From: Kutzneria chonburiensis | GTDB lineage: Bacteria > Actinomycetota > Actinomycetes > Mycobacteriales > Pseudonocardiaceae | DNA length: 64,000 bases | Direction of reading: 5' to 3' | NCBI RefSeq assembly: GCF_028622115.1 | Contig: NZ_CP097263.1 | Location: 5,642,001 to 5,706,000 of the forward strand | In this document: positions 26,201 through 35,800 of the stretch, piece by piece | Numbering within the stretch: the stretch's first letter is position 1 | Layout: each line of letters begins with the position of its first letter | Position numbers and translations under genes: made by a program | The notes under the pieces: generated by a model | The model's input: only the letters and a program-made list of their open reading frames with translations | What the model was told of the DNA's origin: nothing | Database searches by the model: none

Positions 26201-26447
26201 GGTCGCGCAGCTGCTGCACGGCCTGGTCGGTGCGGCCGCGCTCGGCCGCCACCACCAGTGTCACGGTGGGCTTGCCGGCCCTCTCGGCCTCGGCGACCAG
26301 CTCGCGGTCCTGCTTGTCGAGCTGCTTGGCGGAACCCGGGGTCGCGTCCTGCGCGCTGGCAGCAGGGGTGGCCAGCGCGAATGCGCTCACACCGAGCACG
26401 CCGGCCAGTGCGATCGCACCGGCCCGGCGTCTGAATTGGGCTGTCAC
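23265..26447 (-). CDS. Large secreted subtilisin-like serine protease (S8)
   Basis: A 1060-residue product from GTG 26447 (AAGGG upstream; an ORF start at 26489 precedes the signal peptide and is unlikely). Order: signal peptide with R-R-R-A-G start (about 1-33), an I9-like inhibitor prodomain (about 58-125), and the S8 domain with D182 in AILDSGID, H352 in HGTHVSG and S546 in NGTSMAAP, interrupted by a protease-associated-type insert. About 480 residues of beta-rich C-terminal domains follow (including pre-peptidase-like segments with VWEITVEARRT and HWQVEIDGYNV). Predicted extracellular protease, self-processed. No cell-wall sorting motif is seen, so it is likely released. Confidence 0.93.
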   Translation of the reverse strand: MTAQFRRRAGAIALAGVLGVSAFALATPAASAQDATPGSAKQLDKQDRELVAEAERAGKPTVTLVVAAERGRTDQAVQQLRDLGGKVETAAKDVDYIKVEVPRDKAEKAAQLGAVKSVDVDGLIKRDEPKPDGSSPAQPQTPPGKDTPRVNPYMPTGDTGAAQFAQRVPQWDGRGTTVAILDSGIDLDTAALAKTTTGERKIVDWYDANDPVESGDGTWVTMSKTRYTGKFTAAGRNWTAPATGGPYTIGVLAETAGDLRGGELAGDLNRDGDKTDSFGVLQDVTTKEVRVDTDGDGDFTNNPRMIDYKFKQDVGHFNPAANNVAFVVQTDRSDYTGGGTPYVNIGIAGAAHGTHVSGIVAGNSLFGGKMAGAAPGAKLMAVKVCLTSSSCTNSGLIDGLLYAARNGADAINISIGGLPALNDGNNARADLYNRTIAEFNVQLFISAGNSGAGMNTVGDPSVATDAISVGSSITDATWLSNYGSVTPRKLGLHPFSSRGPREDGGFKPDIIAPGSAISTIPPWQPGGPVAGTYALPPGYAMFNGTSMAAPQATGAAALLISAYKATHHGQRPPVASLREAIKSTAKFVPGLGAYEQGAGLFDVQAAFHRLQDNVSPVSVTASVPVDTVLSGQLKPTPGVGVGIYDHEGVAPGKAYTRTYTLTRTSGPNRNTRYDVQWTGNDGTFKSAASVVLPLNKPVSFEVRIKPRDAGIHSALLKVAGTSLLTMNTVVATADLTAASGYTAATNGSVGRNESTSVLVRVPVGATALKVDLAASTGQVRFLRNDPSGVPLDSNASTNCYLPDAGAGCAGGTPTSRTVVNPMPGVWEITVEARRTSDALNTPFTLTTSLIGTRISPDPDTIATATVGTPISRTYTVANQLSAINAKLVGGPLGSQASSRPSIATGDVQKIDVTLPAGMASFTARIGNPADKAADLDMIVYNCTGGSCVLAGSSGGSTAEEQVTIANPAAGHWQVEIDGYNVPAGSTAYDYRDIYVSPSLGSVAVTDAGANRLPGTSWAVPGTVTALAAPGAGRVLVGELQLVTDNGSVVGRSSVIVQSVS

Positions 26448-26677
26448 GGGGGTAATCCCTTCCTGGGGGACAACGCCACCGAAGCACACCTTCCAGGCAG
26501 GCCCGCCTCAATCGGACATAAAGAGCATTCTGCGCCGATCGTCGTGAACTGTTCGGCCGAATGGTGCTGCCCGCTGCCCCTAGGTACGCCTGCTACCGCC
26601 GTAACTCACCCCCGGCGAATGGCACATGAGCGTCATACTTGCCTCCCAGCGGCACATCCGGACCGCATGTGCCGACT

Positions 26678-29600
26678 TCAGGCCGGGAGGTCGGCGATGT
26701 GCAGGGTTTGGAGCTCCTCGTCGGGTAGGGCGTCCAGGTCGACGTCGGGGCCGGCCAGCCGGACTGCCTGCCGGGCGATGGTCCGCTCCAGCAGCTGACG
26801 GGCCGAGCGTCCGTTGGCGAAACCGCTCGTCCGGTCGATGCCGGCGATCGCCGCCGGCAGGGCTTGAACGAGATCCTCGGACAGCAGGTAGTTCTGGCCC
26901 GCGGCCATGGCCTCGAAGATGCCGACCAGCTCGGCGTCGCTGTAGTCGGGGAAGTTCACCGTCGCCCCGAACCGGGACCGCAGGCCGGAGTTGGCGTCCA
27001 GGAAGCGCTCCATGTCGGCCGGGTAGCCGGCGGCGATCACCAGCAGGTCGTCGCGGTGGTTCTCCATCTGCACCAGCAGTTCCGCGATGGCCTCCGGGCC
27101 GTAGTCCGAGAGCGTGTCGCTGACCAGCATGTACGCCTCGTCGATGAACAGCACGCCGCCGATGGCCTTCTCGATCACCGCCCGGGTCTTGGGCGCGGTC
27201 TGGCCGAGGTACTCGCCGATCAGGTCGGGGCGGCTGGTCTCCACGAGGTGTCCGGACGACAGCACGCCGAGTTCCCGGAACAGCTGGGCGATCAGCCGGG
27301 CGACGGTTGTCTTCGCGGTGCCAGGGTTTCCGGTGAAGACGAGGTGCCGGCTGCGGGCCGCGACCTTCAGGCCGGCCGACCGGCGGCGGGCGTCGACCCT
27401 GGTCTCGGCGACGAGCGTGCGGACCTGCTCCTTCACCGGGGCCAGGCCGATCATGCCGTCGAGCTCGGCCAGCAGCTCGGCCAGGCTGCGCCGGGCGGAG
27501 CCGTCGCCCTGCTGCACGCCGGCGTCCTCGGGTGCCGGCAAGTCGTTGGCCACCAACAGGTTCAGCGCTTCGGGGGCGATATCCCCCATGCCCGCCAGCC
27601 GGCCGGACTGCTTGGTGATCGCGGCCTCCAGCAGCTGCCGGGCCGACCGGCCGTTGGCGAAGCCGCGGCCGCGCGGGATGCGCGTGATCCGTTGCGGCAG
27701 CGCGTTGACGAGGTCGTCGGACAGCTCGTAGCCCTGTCCGCGGGCCATGACGCGGAAGATGCCGGCCAGCTCGTCGTTGCTGTAGTCCGGGAACTCGACT
27801 CGGTTGGCGAACCGGGAGCGGAGGCCCGGGTTGGCCTCCATGAACTCGTCCATCTCCTTGGGGTAGCCGGCGACGATCACCACCAGGTCGTCACGGTGGT
27901 TTTCCATCTGCACAAGGAGTTCCGCCACGGCCTCGGCCGCGTACTCCCCCTCGGTGAGCGTGTAGGCCTCGTCGATGAACAGGATGCCGCCGAACGCGCT
28001 CTCGCAGACCGCCCGGGTCTTCACCGCGGTCTGGCCGAGGAACTCGGCGACGAGATCGGAGCGCTGCGCCTCGACCACGTGCCCCGAGGTCACGACGCCG
28101 AGCTCGCGGTAGATCTGGGAGATCAGCCGGGCCACGGTCGTCTTGGCGGTGCCGGGATTGCCGGTGAACACCAGATGCCGGCTGCGCTCCGCGGTTTTCA
28201 TGCCGGCGGCGCGACGCTTGCTGTCGATGTCCATCTCGGCCACCATCGCCCGCACCCGCTGCTTCACCGGGTCGAGGCCGATCATCGTGTCCAGTTCGGA
28301 CAGTAGCTCGGGCAGCGTCTTGCGTGGCCCGCCACTTCCTTGCGCCACACCGGCTTCGTCCGGCGCGGGCAGGTCGTCGGCGGTCAGCGCGTTGAGGGTG
28401 GCCGCGTCGGCGTGCTGCACGCCGGCCAGGCGGGCCGACTGCTGGGTGAGCGTCGCCTCCAGCAGCTGCCGGGCCGAGCGCCCGTTGGCGAAGCCCCGAC
28501 CCCTTGGGATCAAACGGATCCGGTCCGGCAGGGCGGCCACCAGGTCGTTCGAGGTGGTGTAGCCCTGGCCGTGCGCCATGGCCAGGAAGATCTTGGCCAG
28601 TTCCTCGTTGCTGTAGTCGGGGAACTCGACGCGATTGGCGAAACGCGACCGCAGACCGGGGTTGGTCTCCATGAAGTCGTCCATCAGCTTCGGGTAGCCG
28701 GCGACGATCACGATCATGTCGGCACGGTGGTTCTCCATCTGGGTCAGGAGTTCGGCCACCGCCTCCGAGCCGAAGTCGCCCTGCTCACCGGTCAGCGTGT
28801 ACGCCTCGTCGATGAACAGGATGCCGCCCAGCGCATCCTCGCAGACCGCACGGGTTTTCGGCGCGGTGCCGCCGGTGTGCTCGGCGACCAGGTCCGAGCG
28901 CTGCGCCTCGATCACGTGCCCGGACGTGACCACACCGAGCTCGCGGTAGATCTCGCCGATCAACCGGGCCACGGTTGTCTTTGCCGTGCCGGGGTTTCCG
29001 GTGAAGACCAGGTGCCGGCTGCGCGCCGACACCGGCAGCCCCTGGGCCCGCCGCTGCTTGTCGACGTCCATCTCCGCAACCATCGCCCTGACCCGCTGCT
29101 TCACCGGGGCCAGGCCGATCATGTTGTCCAGTTCGGACAGCAGGTCGGGCAGACTTCGTTGCGCCCCACCGTCTCCCATCCGCACGCCGAGGTCGCCCGG
29201 GGCCGGGATGTCGGCGGCGAACAGGCGGTTGAGCGAGGCGACGTCCGAGTTGGGCTGGGCGGCCAGCCGGGCCGACTGCCGGCTGATCGTGGCCTCCAGC
29301 AGCTGACGGGCCGAGCGGCCGTTGGCGAAGCCCTTGCCTCGGCTGATCCGGCTCATCCGCACCGGCAACGCGCCGAGCAGGTCGGGCGCCAGCTCGTAAC
29401 CCTGGGACTTGGCCATCAGCTGGAAGATCCGGGCCAGCTCGTCGTTGTCGTAGTCGGGGAACTCGATGCGGGTCTGGAAACGCGAGCGCAGGCCCGGGTT
29501 GGAGTCGAGGAAGGTGCTCATCTCGCGCGGGTAGCCGGCGACGATGACGATCAGGTCGTCGCGGTGGTTCTCCATCTGCGCAAGGAGTTCCGCCACCGCC

Positions 29601-31284
29601 TCGGGTCCGTAGTCCTCGTCGGTGCCGCCGACCAGGTTGTAGGCCTCGTCGATGAACAGCACGCCGCCGTAGGCCTGCTCGATCAGCTTGCGGGTCTTGC
29701 CCGCCGTCTCACCGAGGTACTCGCCGATGAGGTCGGCCCGCATGCACTCGACGAGCTGGCCGCCGGTCAGCACGCCCAGCTCCCGGTACAGCTCGGCGAT
29801 CACCCGGGCCATGGTCGTCTTGGCCGTGCCGGGATTGCCGGTGAACACCAGATGCCGGCTGCGCTGCGGGATGGGCAGGCCGGCGGCGCGGCGCCGCTCG
29901 TCCACCTGTAGCTCGGAAACAAGGTTGTTGACCTGGCGTTTCACCGAGTCCAGGCCGACCATGGCGTTGAGCTCGGCCAGCAGCTCGGCCGCCGACTTGC
30001 GGTCGCTGTTGCCGGCGGCCTGGCGCAGCTCGGCCAGGTCCGGCACGTCGACCCGGCCCATGCCGGTCCGCATGATCGCGCTCTGGCACGCCGTCTCGAT
30101 CACCGCCTCGACGCGGCGGGCGCCGCCCATCGTGCGGTGCGTGCGGCCACCCGTGATCAGGTCGGCCAGGCCGGCGCGGGCCTGCGGCGTCATCGACGCC
30201 TGGCGCTCGGCCGCCAGCACGTCCAGCAGCACCTCGGCCGCCGGCCGCTGCTCGAAGTCCGGCAGCTGGTAGACCAGCGCCCGCTGGACGACCGCCGGGG
30301 CCGCGTCGGTGAGCTGCTTGAGGAACGCCGGCGTGCCACACAGCACGAAGACGCCGCATTCCTCCTGGTCATGCGCGATCTCCACGACGACGTCGACGAT
30401 GCTGCCACGGTCGCCGGCGTCGGCCAGCAGCGCGTCGGCGTTCTCGATCATCAGCACCGGCGTCTTCTCGAACGCCGACGCGACGGCCGCGCGAACCACC
30501 GCTTCGAGTGATTTCTCCTGCTCTTTAGCGGACAGGATCAGGCTGGCCGCGGTCTTGATCACCGGCTCCGACTCGCTGATCGCCTCGGTCGCCTTCATGA
30601 ACGGGGCGAAGGAGCGCACCAGGCGGCGCTGGCCGCTGTGCTGCGGGCCGATCAGCAGGATCACCGGATTGGCCTGGCCGGCCGTGTTCTCCGCGTGCCG
30701 GATGCCGTCCGCCCACAGGATCACGCGCTTGGCCTTGTCGAAGAAGGCCGCGACCGGCTCGCCGGTGCGCACGAAGTGACCGCCGCCGTACAGCGGATCG
30801 GCGAAGGCCTGCTGCCCTTGCTGCGGCAGGGGTGGCGGCCCTTGCTGCGGTTGCATCGGCTGCGGGAAGGGGTTCATGGGCTGCGGGAACGGCTGTTGGG
30901 CCGGGTATTGCGGCTGGCCCGCGTATGGCTGCTGGGGAAACTGCTGCTGGCCGGCGTACTGCTGCTGGGCCGGGAACGGCTGCGAGACCGGCGGCTGCTG
31001 CGGGTACAGCGATCCCGGCTGGGGCATCGGCTGGGGCATCGGCTGGGACACCGGTTGCTGCGGGCCCGCACCCCTGGGAGCTGGGCCGGACGGGCCGTGG
31101 ACCGGAAGCCCGGGTCCGCCGGCGGCATCATCGGCCGCCACTGGCCGACGCCGTGCCACCACAGCCACGGCTGGCCCGGATTGAGCAGCCACCAGGCCCC
31201 GTCCGCCGTGGTCAGCACGGTCGTGCGGCCCACCGTGGCCGCTCGCTCGGCTTCCACGAACGGGTCCCAACCCGCGCCGGTCAT
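26678..31284 (-). CDS. Giant protein with five AAA+ modules (CbbX/EccA-like), reading frame interrupted by a -1 shift
   Basis: ATG 31284, preceded by GGAGGGGGAG, opens a frame whose first 59 residues (MTGAGWDPFVEAERAATVGR ... PPADPG) look genuine. The rest, with a P/Q-rich linker and five AAA+ modules, is in the -1 frame; the switch occurs at 31108-31114. After the linker, module 1 is degenerate (GPQHSGQRRL instead of a P-loop). Modules 2-5 each contain FTGNPGTAKTT, FIDEAY and GLRSRF, repeating at 831-840 bp intervals, and resemble CbbX/EccA AAA+ ATPases of the rubisco-activase and ESX families. Such proteins remodel partners with ATP. No ESX or Cbb genes are adjacent, so the client is unknown. 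Frameshift may be a sequence error or programmed; total length would be about 1535 residues. Confidence 0.85.
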
Positions 31285-31350
31285 CGCTCCCCCTCCGCTG
31301 CCTGGGTCTGCCTGGCAGCTTACGGCGGTGCTCCCGCTAGGTTGATTGCC

Positions 31351-31854
31351 GTGGAAACCGGTCTAGTGGTGCGGCGGGCCCGCATCGCCGACGTGCGTGC
31401 GATCAAGGCGCTCGTCGATCACTACGCGGGCAAGGTGCTGCTGACCAAGCAGCTGGTCACCCTGTTCGAGTCCGTGCAGGAGTTCTGGGTGGCCGAGCTG
31501 GACGGCAGGGTCGTCGGCTGCGGGGCGCTGCACGTGCTGTGGGAGGACCTGGCCGAGATCCGAACAGTCGCCGTCGACCCGATGGTGTCCGGTCGCGGCG
31601 TCGGGCACGCCATCGTCGGGCAGCTGGTCGACCTGGCCCGTGAGCTCGGGCTGGCCCGCATCTTCGTGCTCACCTTCGAGACCGCGTTCTTCAGCCGGCA
31701 CGGCTTCGTGGAGATCGAGGGCACCCCGGTGTCACCCGAGGTCTACGACGAGATGCTGCGCTCGTTCGACGAGGGTGTGGCCGAGTTCCTCGACCTCACG
31801 TATGTGAAGCCGAACACCCTCGGCAACAGCCGCATGTTGCTGCAACTCTTCTAA
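31351..31854 (+). CDS. argA: Amino-acid N-acetyltransferase (short-type N-acetylglutamate synthase)
   Basis: The 167-residue GNAT protein starts at GTG 31351 (VETGLVVRRARIADVRAIKA). It carries the acetyl-CoA pyrophosphate loop in VAVDPMVSGRGVGHAIVGQL and the NAGS-typical C-terminal segment FETAFFSRHGFVEIEG. The family makes N-acetylglutamate from glutamate for arginine biosynthesis, as the mycobacterial Rv2747, which is likewise near ftsK. It is divergent from the AAA+ gene with 66 bp between starts. Its stop codon lies inside a dyad probably used by the next gene. Confidence 0.9.
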   Translation: METGLVVRRARIADVRAIKALVDHYAGKVLLTKQLVTLFESVQEFWVAELDGRVVGCGALHVLWEDLAEIRTVAVDPMVSGRGVGHAIVGQLVDLARELGLARIFVLTFETAFFSRHGFVEIEGTPVSPEVYDEMLRSFDEGVAEFLDLTYVKPNTLGNSRMLLQLF

Positions 31855-31870
31855 TTACAACTAGAAGAGT
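31845..31870. promoter_or_regulatory. Perfect dyad at the argA stop, candidate MerR operator
   Basis: Nine-bp arms ACTCTTCTA (31845-31853) and TAGAAGAGT (31862-31870) are separated by 8 nt, so the whole AT-rich 26-bp dyad overlaps the argA stop and ends 37 bp before the start of the MerR gene. It lacks GC-rich stem features of a terminator. MerR-family proteins bind dyads of about this size in their own promoters, so autoregulation is likely. Confidence 0.6.
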
Positions 31871-31907
31871 ATTGACTGGCCCGGTCGTCACGGGCGAGGA
31901 TCTTGGG

Positions 31908-32708
31908 GTGTCCGTCGAGGAGCTCGCTGCCGAGGTCGGCCTGCCGACCAGCACGATCCGCATGTACCAGACCAAGGGTCTGCTGCATGCCCCTCGCCGC
32001 GTCGGTCGCACCGCTCGTTACGACGTGACTCACGTGCAGCGACTCCGCCTCGTCCAGCGGCTCCAGGACCGGGGCTTCTCACTGCCCGCCATCGGCCAGC
32101 TCATCGAGGCCCGCGACCGCGGCGAGTCCGTGGCCGACGTGCTCGGCCTCGCGCCGGACGGTCCCGAGGACTGGATCCCCATCGGCATCAACGAGATCCG
32201 GGCCCTCGTCTCCGTCCGTGAGCTCAGGCCGTCCTTGCTCCGCAAGGCCACCCAGCTCGGTCTCGTCAAGTGGCGCCATGGTCGCCCGTACACCCGCCGT
32301 TGGGCCCTCGACTCCGGCGCCCGCCTCTGCCAGCTCACCATCGGGCCCCAGGAAGTCCTCTCCCAGTACTCCCGGCTCCGCGAGTCCACCGACCGCGTCG
32401 CCGCCGACTTCGTCGACGTCTTCGAGCGCCACCTGTGGCCCGCCATCGCGTCCACCAGCGGTCAGGCCGACCAGCTCGACAAGGTCCGGTCACTGCTCAT
32501 CGAGCTCACCAGCACCGCCGAGTCCGTCGTCGTCGGCGCCCTCCGTGAGTCCATCCGCGACGCCACCGAGCAGTTCGCGTCCAAGTACGGCCTGCTCGAG
32601 GACGACCCCGCCTGGTTGCAGCAGCCCGTGCCCACCCTCGCCGAGCGCCTCACCGAGCCCGGCGGCGAGGAGCCCGACATCGAAGGATTCCTCGCGGGGG
32701 AGGAATAA
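31908..32708 (+). CDS. MerR-family transcriptional regulator
   Basis: The 266-residue protein starts at GTG 31908 with GAGGA seven bases upstream; a longer TTG 31872 start exists but the MerR HTH begins right at residue 2 of the shorter form. The N-terminal DNA-binding domain reads VEELAAEVGLPTSTIRMYQ, LLHAPRRVGRTARYD and the wing helix RLRLVQRLQDRGFSLPAIG. The remaining 190 residues form an unrecognised helical effector domain without cysteines for metal binding, so a metal sensor is unlikely. It follows argA by 54 bp and ends before a strong terminator at 32711. Confidence 0.88.
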   Translation: MSVEELAAEVGLPTSTIRMYQTKGLLHAPRRVGRTARYDVTHVQRLRLVQRLQDRGFSLPAIGQLIEARDRGESVADVLGLAPDGPEDWIPIGINEIRALVSVRELRPSLLRKATQLGLVKWRHGRPYTRRWALDSGARLCQLTIGPQEVLSQYSRLRESTDRVAADFVDVFERHLWPAIASTSGQADQLDKVRSLLIELTSTAESVVVGALRESIRDATEQFASKYGLLEDDPAWLQQPVPTLAERLTEPGGEEPDIEGFLAGEE

Positions 32709-32710
32709 CC

Positions 32711-32751
32711 GGCTGGGTGCGCCGTGACCAGGGGGCCTGGCGCACCCAGCC
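32711..32751 (+). terminator. Terminator of the MerR gene
   Basis: Perfect 13-bp arms, 32711-32723 (GGCTGGGTGCGCC) and 32739-32751, with a 15-nt loop lie directly after the MerR stop and before the next gene's promoter region. Confidence 0.75.
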
Positions 32752-32810
32752 GCATCACCCGGTCCGGCGACCCGCTCTCGACCGCCGGCCGGCGCCGCTA
32801 GTCTGCTCAG

Positions 32811-35800
32811 ATGGCCAGCGACGGCACGGAAAACACGGTCTCCGGCAACGTGCCCAACTCGCTGATCATCCAGGCGCACACCATCAACGGCGGCGTGCAC
32901 CTGTCCGTGCCGGCTGTCGACCAGCCGGTGGAGCCATGGGCCCGGCTGGTCGACGATTCCAAGGTGTGGCCGGCCGGCCATGACCGGGCCGATGCCCTTG
33001 CCGTGGCCACGCATGTGGCCTCGTTGAACCAGGATCTGCCCGACGACCCGTGGCTCGACCGCGGCCTGCCCGAGCGTTTCAGCAAACGGGTGAGCTGGCT
33101 CGCCCGCAAGCTCGACGTCTCGTTCGGCGGGGCCGAGGCCACCCTGCTCGCCCTGATTCCGTTGCTGCATCAAGTGTTGTGGACCCGCGCCGCCGCTTCG
33201 CGCCTGGACGGTCCGCCTTCGTCGTTCTACCGGGACCACAGCCGCCTGGCCGGCCGGATGGAGGGGCACGACGAGGTCCGCTGGTGGCTGTTCCACCGTT
33301 GGCTGTGGCTTCAGGCCGAGGTCCTCAAGCCCGAGTCCATCGCTGACCTGCTGGGTGATGCGCCGCCCGTGCTCACCCCCGACCGCGTCAGCGGCTTGTT
33401 GCAGAGCCTCCGCATCGAGCCCAACGTCTTGTGCGGCAGGCAGCGCCTGATCGAGATGCGCCCCCAGGAGACCCTCTTCGGCGGCACCGCCGACGAGGAG
33501 CACGTCCGCACTCCCCTACTCGGTTTGCTGCTCGCCGTCGCCTATGCCATGTCCATCGACACCACCGGTTTGTCCGACATCATCGTCTGGCACACCCCCG
33601 TCGATTTCTCCCGCCTCCACGAGACCATCGCCACCGCCAGCTGGATTCCCCGCGCCGACTGCCCCGTGCTTTCCGCCGTGTGCCACCACGCTTCCGTCGT
33701 CGAGGCCCTCCGCGAGCACACCGTCCGCCTGGACGCTCTTCTGCACGCCGTCCGCCAGGCCGCCGACGAGCACCAGGTCCTCGCTCCCCTGCGTTCGTTG
33801 CCGGAACGCGCCTCTTCCGACGAGGTCCGCCCCGCCCTCGGCCCCGACCGCCGGCCTGTCTTCTCCGGTTGGTCCCGTTTTCGTATGGACGAGCAGCGGG
33901 TTCAGGAGCTCCTCATGGGCGAGCAGCTCTACCGCGACCGTTCGTTGGCCATCCGCGAGCTCTACCAGAACGCCCTCGACGCCTGCCGCTACCGCCGCGC
34001 CCGCGAGGAGTACCTCCGCCGCACCACCGACCGTTCTTCCCCATGGTCCGGCCGCATCGCTTTCACCCAGGGCATCGACCCTTCCGGCCGCCCTTACCTC
34101 GATTGCACCGACAACGGCGTCGGCATGGGCCTCTCCGAACTCACCGGCGTCTTCGCCCGCGCCGGCGCCCGCTTCGCCGACCTGGCCGAGTTCCGCGACG
34201 AGCAGGTCGACTGGTCCCGCCTGGATCCCCCCATCGAACTCCACCCCAACAGCCGCTTCGGCATCGGCGTCCTGAGCTACTTCATGCTGGCCGACGAACT
34301 CACCATCACGACTTGCCGCATGTCCAGGTACACCGGCCACCCCGGCCCCACCTACGAGGTCACCATCACCGGCCCCGGCCATTTGTTCGAGATCAGGGAA
34401 CTGCCGGTCAACGGCACCCCCGGCACCACCGTCAGGCTGCACCTTCGTGTCGGCGTCAAGGAATCCTGTGTCGAGACCCTGATCCGGCTGTTGGCCATCG
34501 CCGAATTCGACACGACCGCCCGCTACTTCGACACGCGTTGCCGTTGGAAGGCCGGGGTTTTCACCCCGCGCGACGGCTTGCAAACCTGGGTCACCGACAC
34601 GACCGGCCAAGTCGTGTGGTGCGAGTCCAGCGGCGGGCTACTGGTCGACGGCCTGCATACGGAAGTGCGCAACGACACCGTTCTCGGCGCCTTCGTGAAT
34701 CTCACCGGGCACAGCGCGCCTCGACTGTCCGTCGACCGAACCACGATTCTCGGCGAGGTCGGCCCTGTCGTGCACGAAATGCAACGGGCGGCCATTCCGG
34801 ACCTGATCAGGGCCGGCACCTTGCTGACCGAGGAATGGCTGAGCGGCTTGGGTTTCGACAACCCGGCGCTGGCCGACATGATCGCCGAGAGGTCGAGACA
34901 GCCGGTTTTCCCGGCCGACAGGACAGTGACCGGCAGCGGTCCGACACTGTCCTTTCCCCGGCAGAAACAAATCGGGGGCCATCCCCTGAACCATATCTTC
35001 CTGTGGCGCCTGCTGGCCCGGGGCGATGCCGCCGAACTGAGGGAACTCGTCCCCGAACTTGCCGGCGCGGGTCCGCTGCTCGCCGCAACGCCCTCAGACG
35101 TGCATCTGCTGTGCACCGGCCGGACGTTCTCGATGGCCTGGGGCTCGGTCGACGAGCTGGCCGCGCCGGGACACATCTTCGCCATCGCGTCCAGGGTGCA
35201 TCTTTCCCCTCGTTCGGCCGCGCGCCGACTGTCCACGCTCGGCATCAACGGCATAGCGCCGGAACGGTTCCCGGCCGAACGCTGGCAGTCCTACACCACG
35301 GAACTGGCGCTGCTGAGCCTGCACCACAGCCGCTCCGAGCCGTGGCGCATGATCCGGGAGACCGTGTGGCAGGGCGAAGTCCGAACGATCGCGGACCAGG
35401 AGCAGATCTCCATCGCCGAAGCCACGAAAATTCTGTCCTCCTACGGGTTCACGGTGGCTTCGGGCGGAAAGGCCACCAAGAAGAGCTACGCGTCGCTGGC
35501 CGAGCTGGTGCGGACGGCGACCGAACTGCAGATCAGGCCGCAGACACTCACCGACGACGCAGTGCCGGAGTGGCTGCCCGAAGTCTGGGAGAGTCTGTGC
35601 GCCGACAGGGAGACGCCGCAAGAACCACTCCCGCTCGGTGCCCTGCTCCAGATAGCCGACCGCCTCGACACGCCGCTCACAATGGCGATGAACCACTGCC
35701 GAGCCATGGGCCTGACTCCACCCGATCCGCCGGCGAAGGCGTCGCCGGAGGACATCCAACTGCTGAGTGTGCGACTCGACGGTTCCGCGCCGTGGCTGGA

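Noticed and set aside
23535-26798. A 1087-codon plus-strand open frame opposite the subtilase
   Set aside because: The minus-strand frame has signal peptide, D-H-S triad and ordered domains; the plus frame is low-complexity Gly/Arg/Val.
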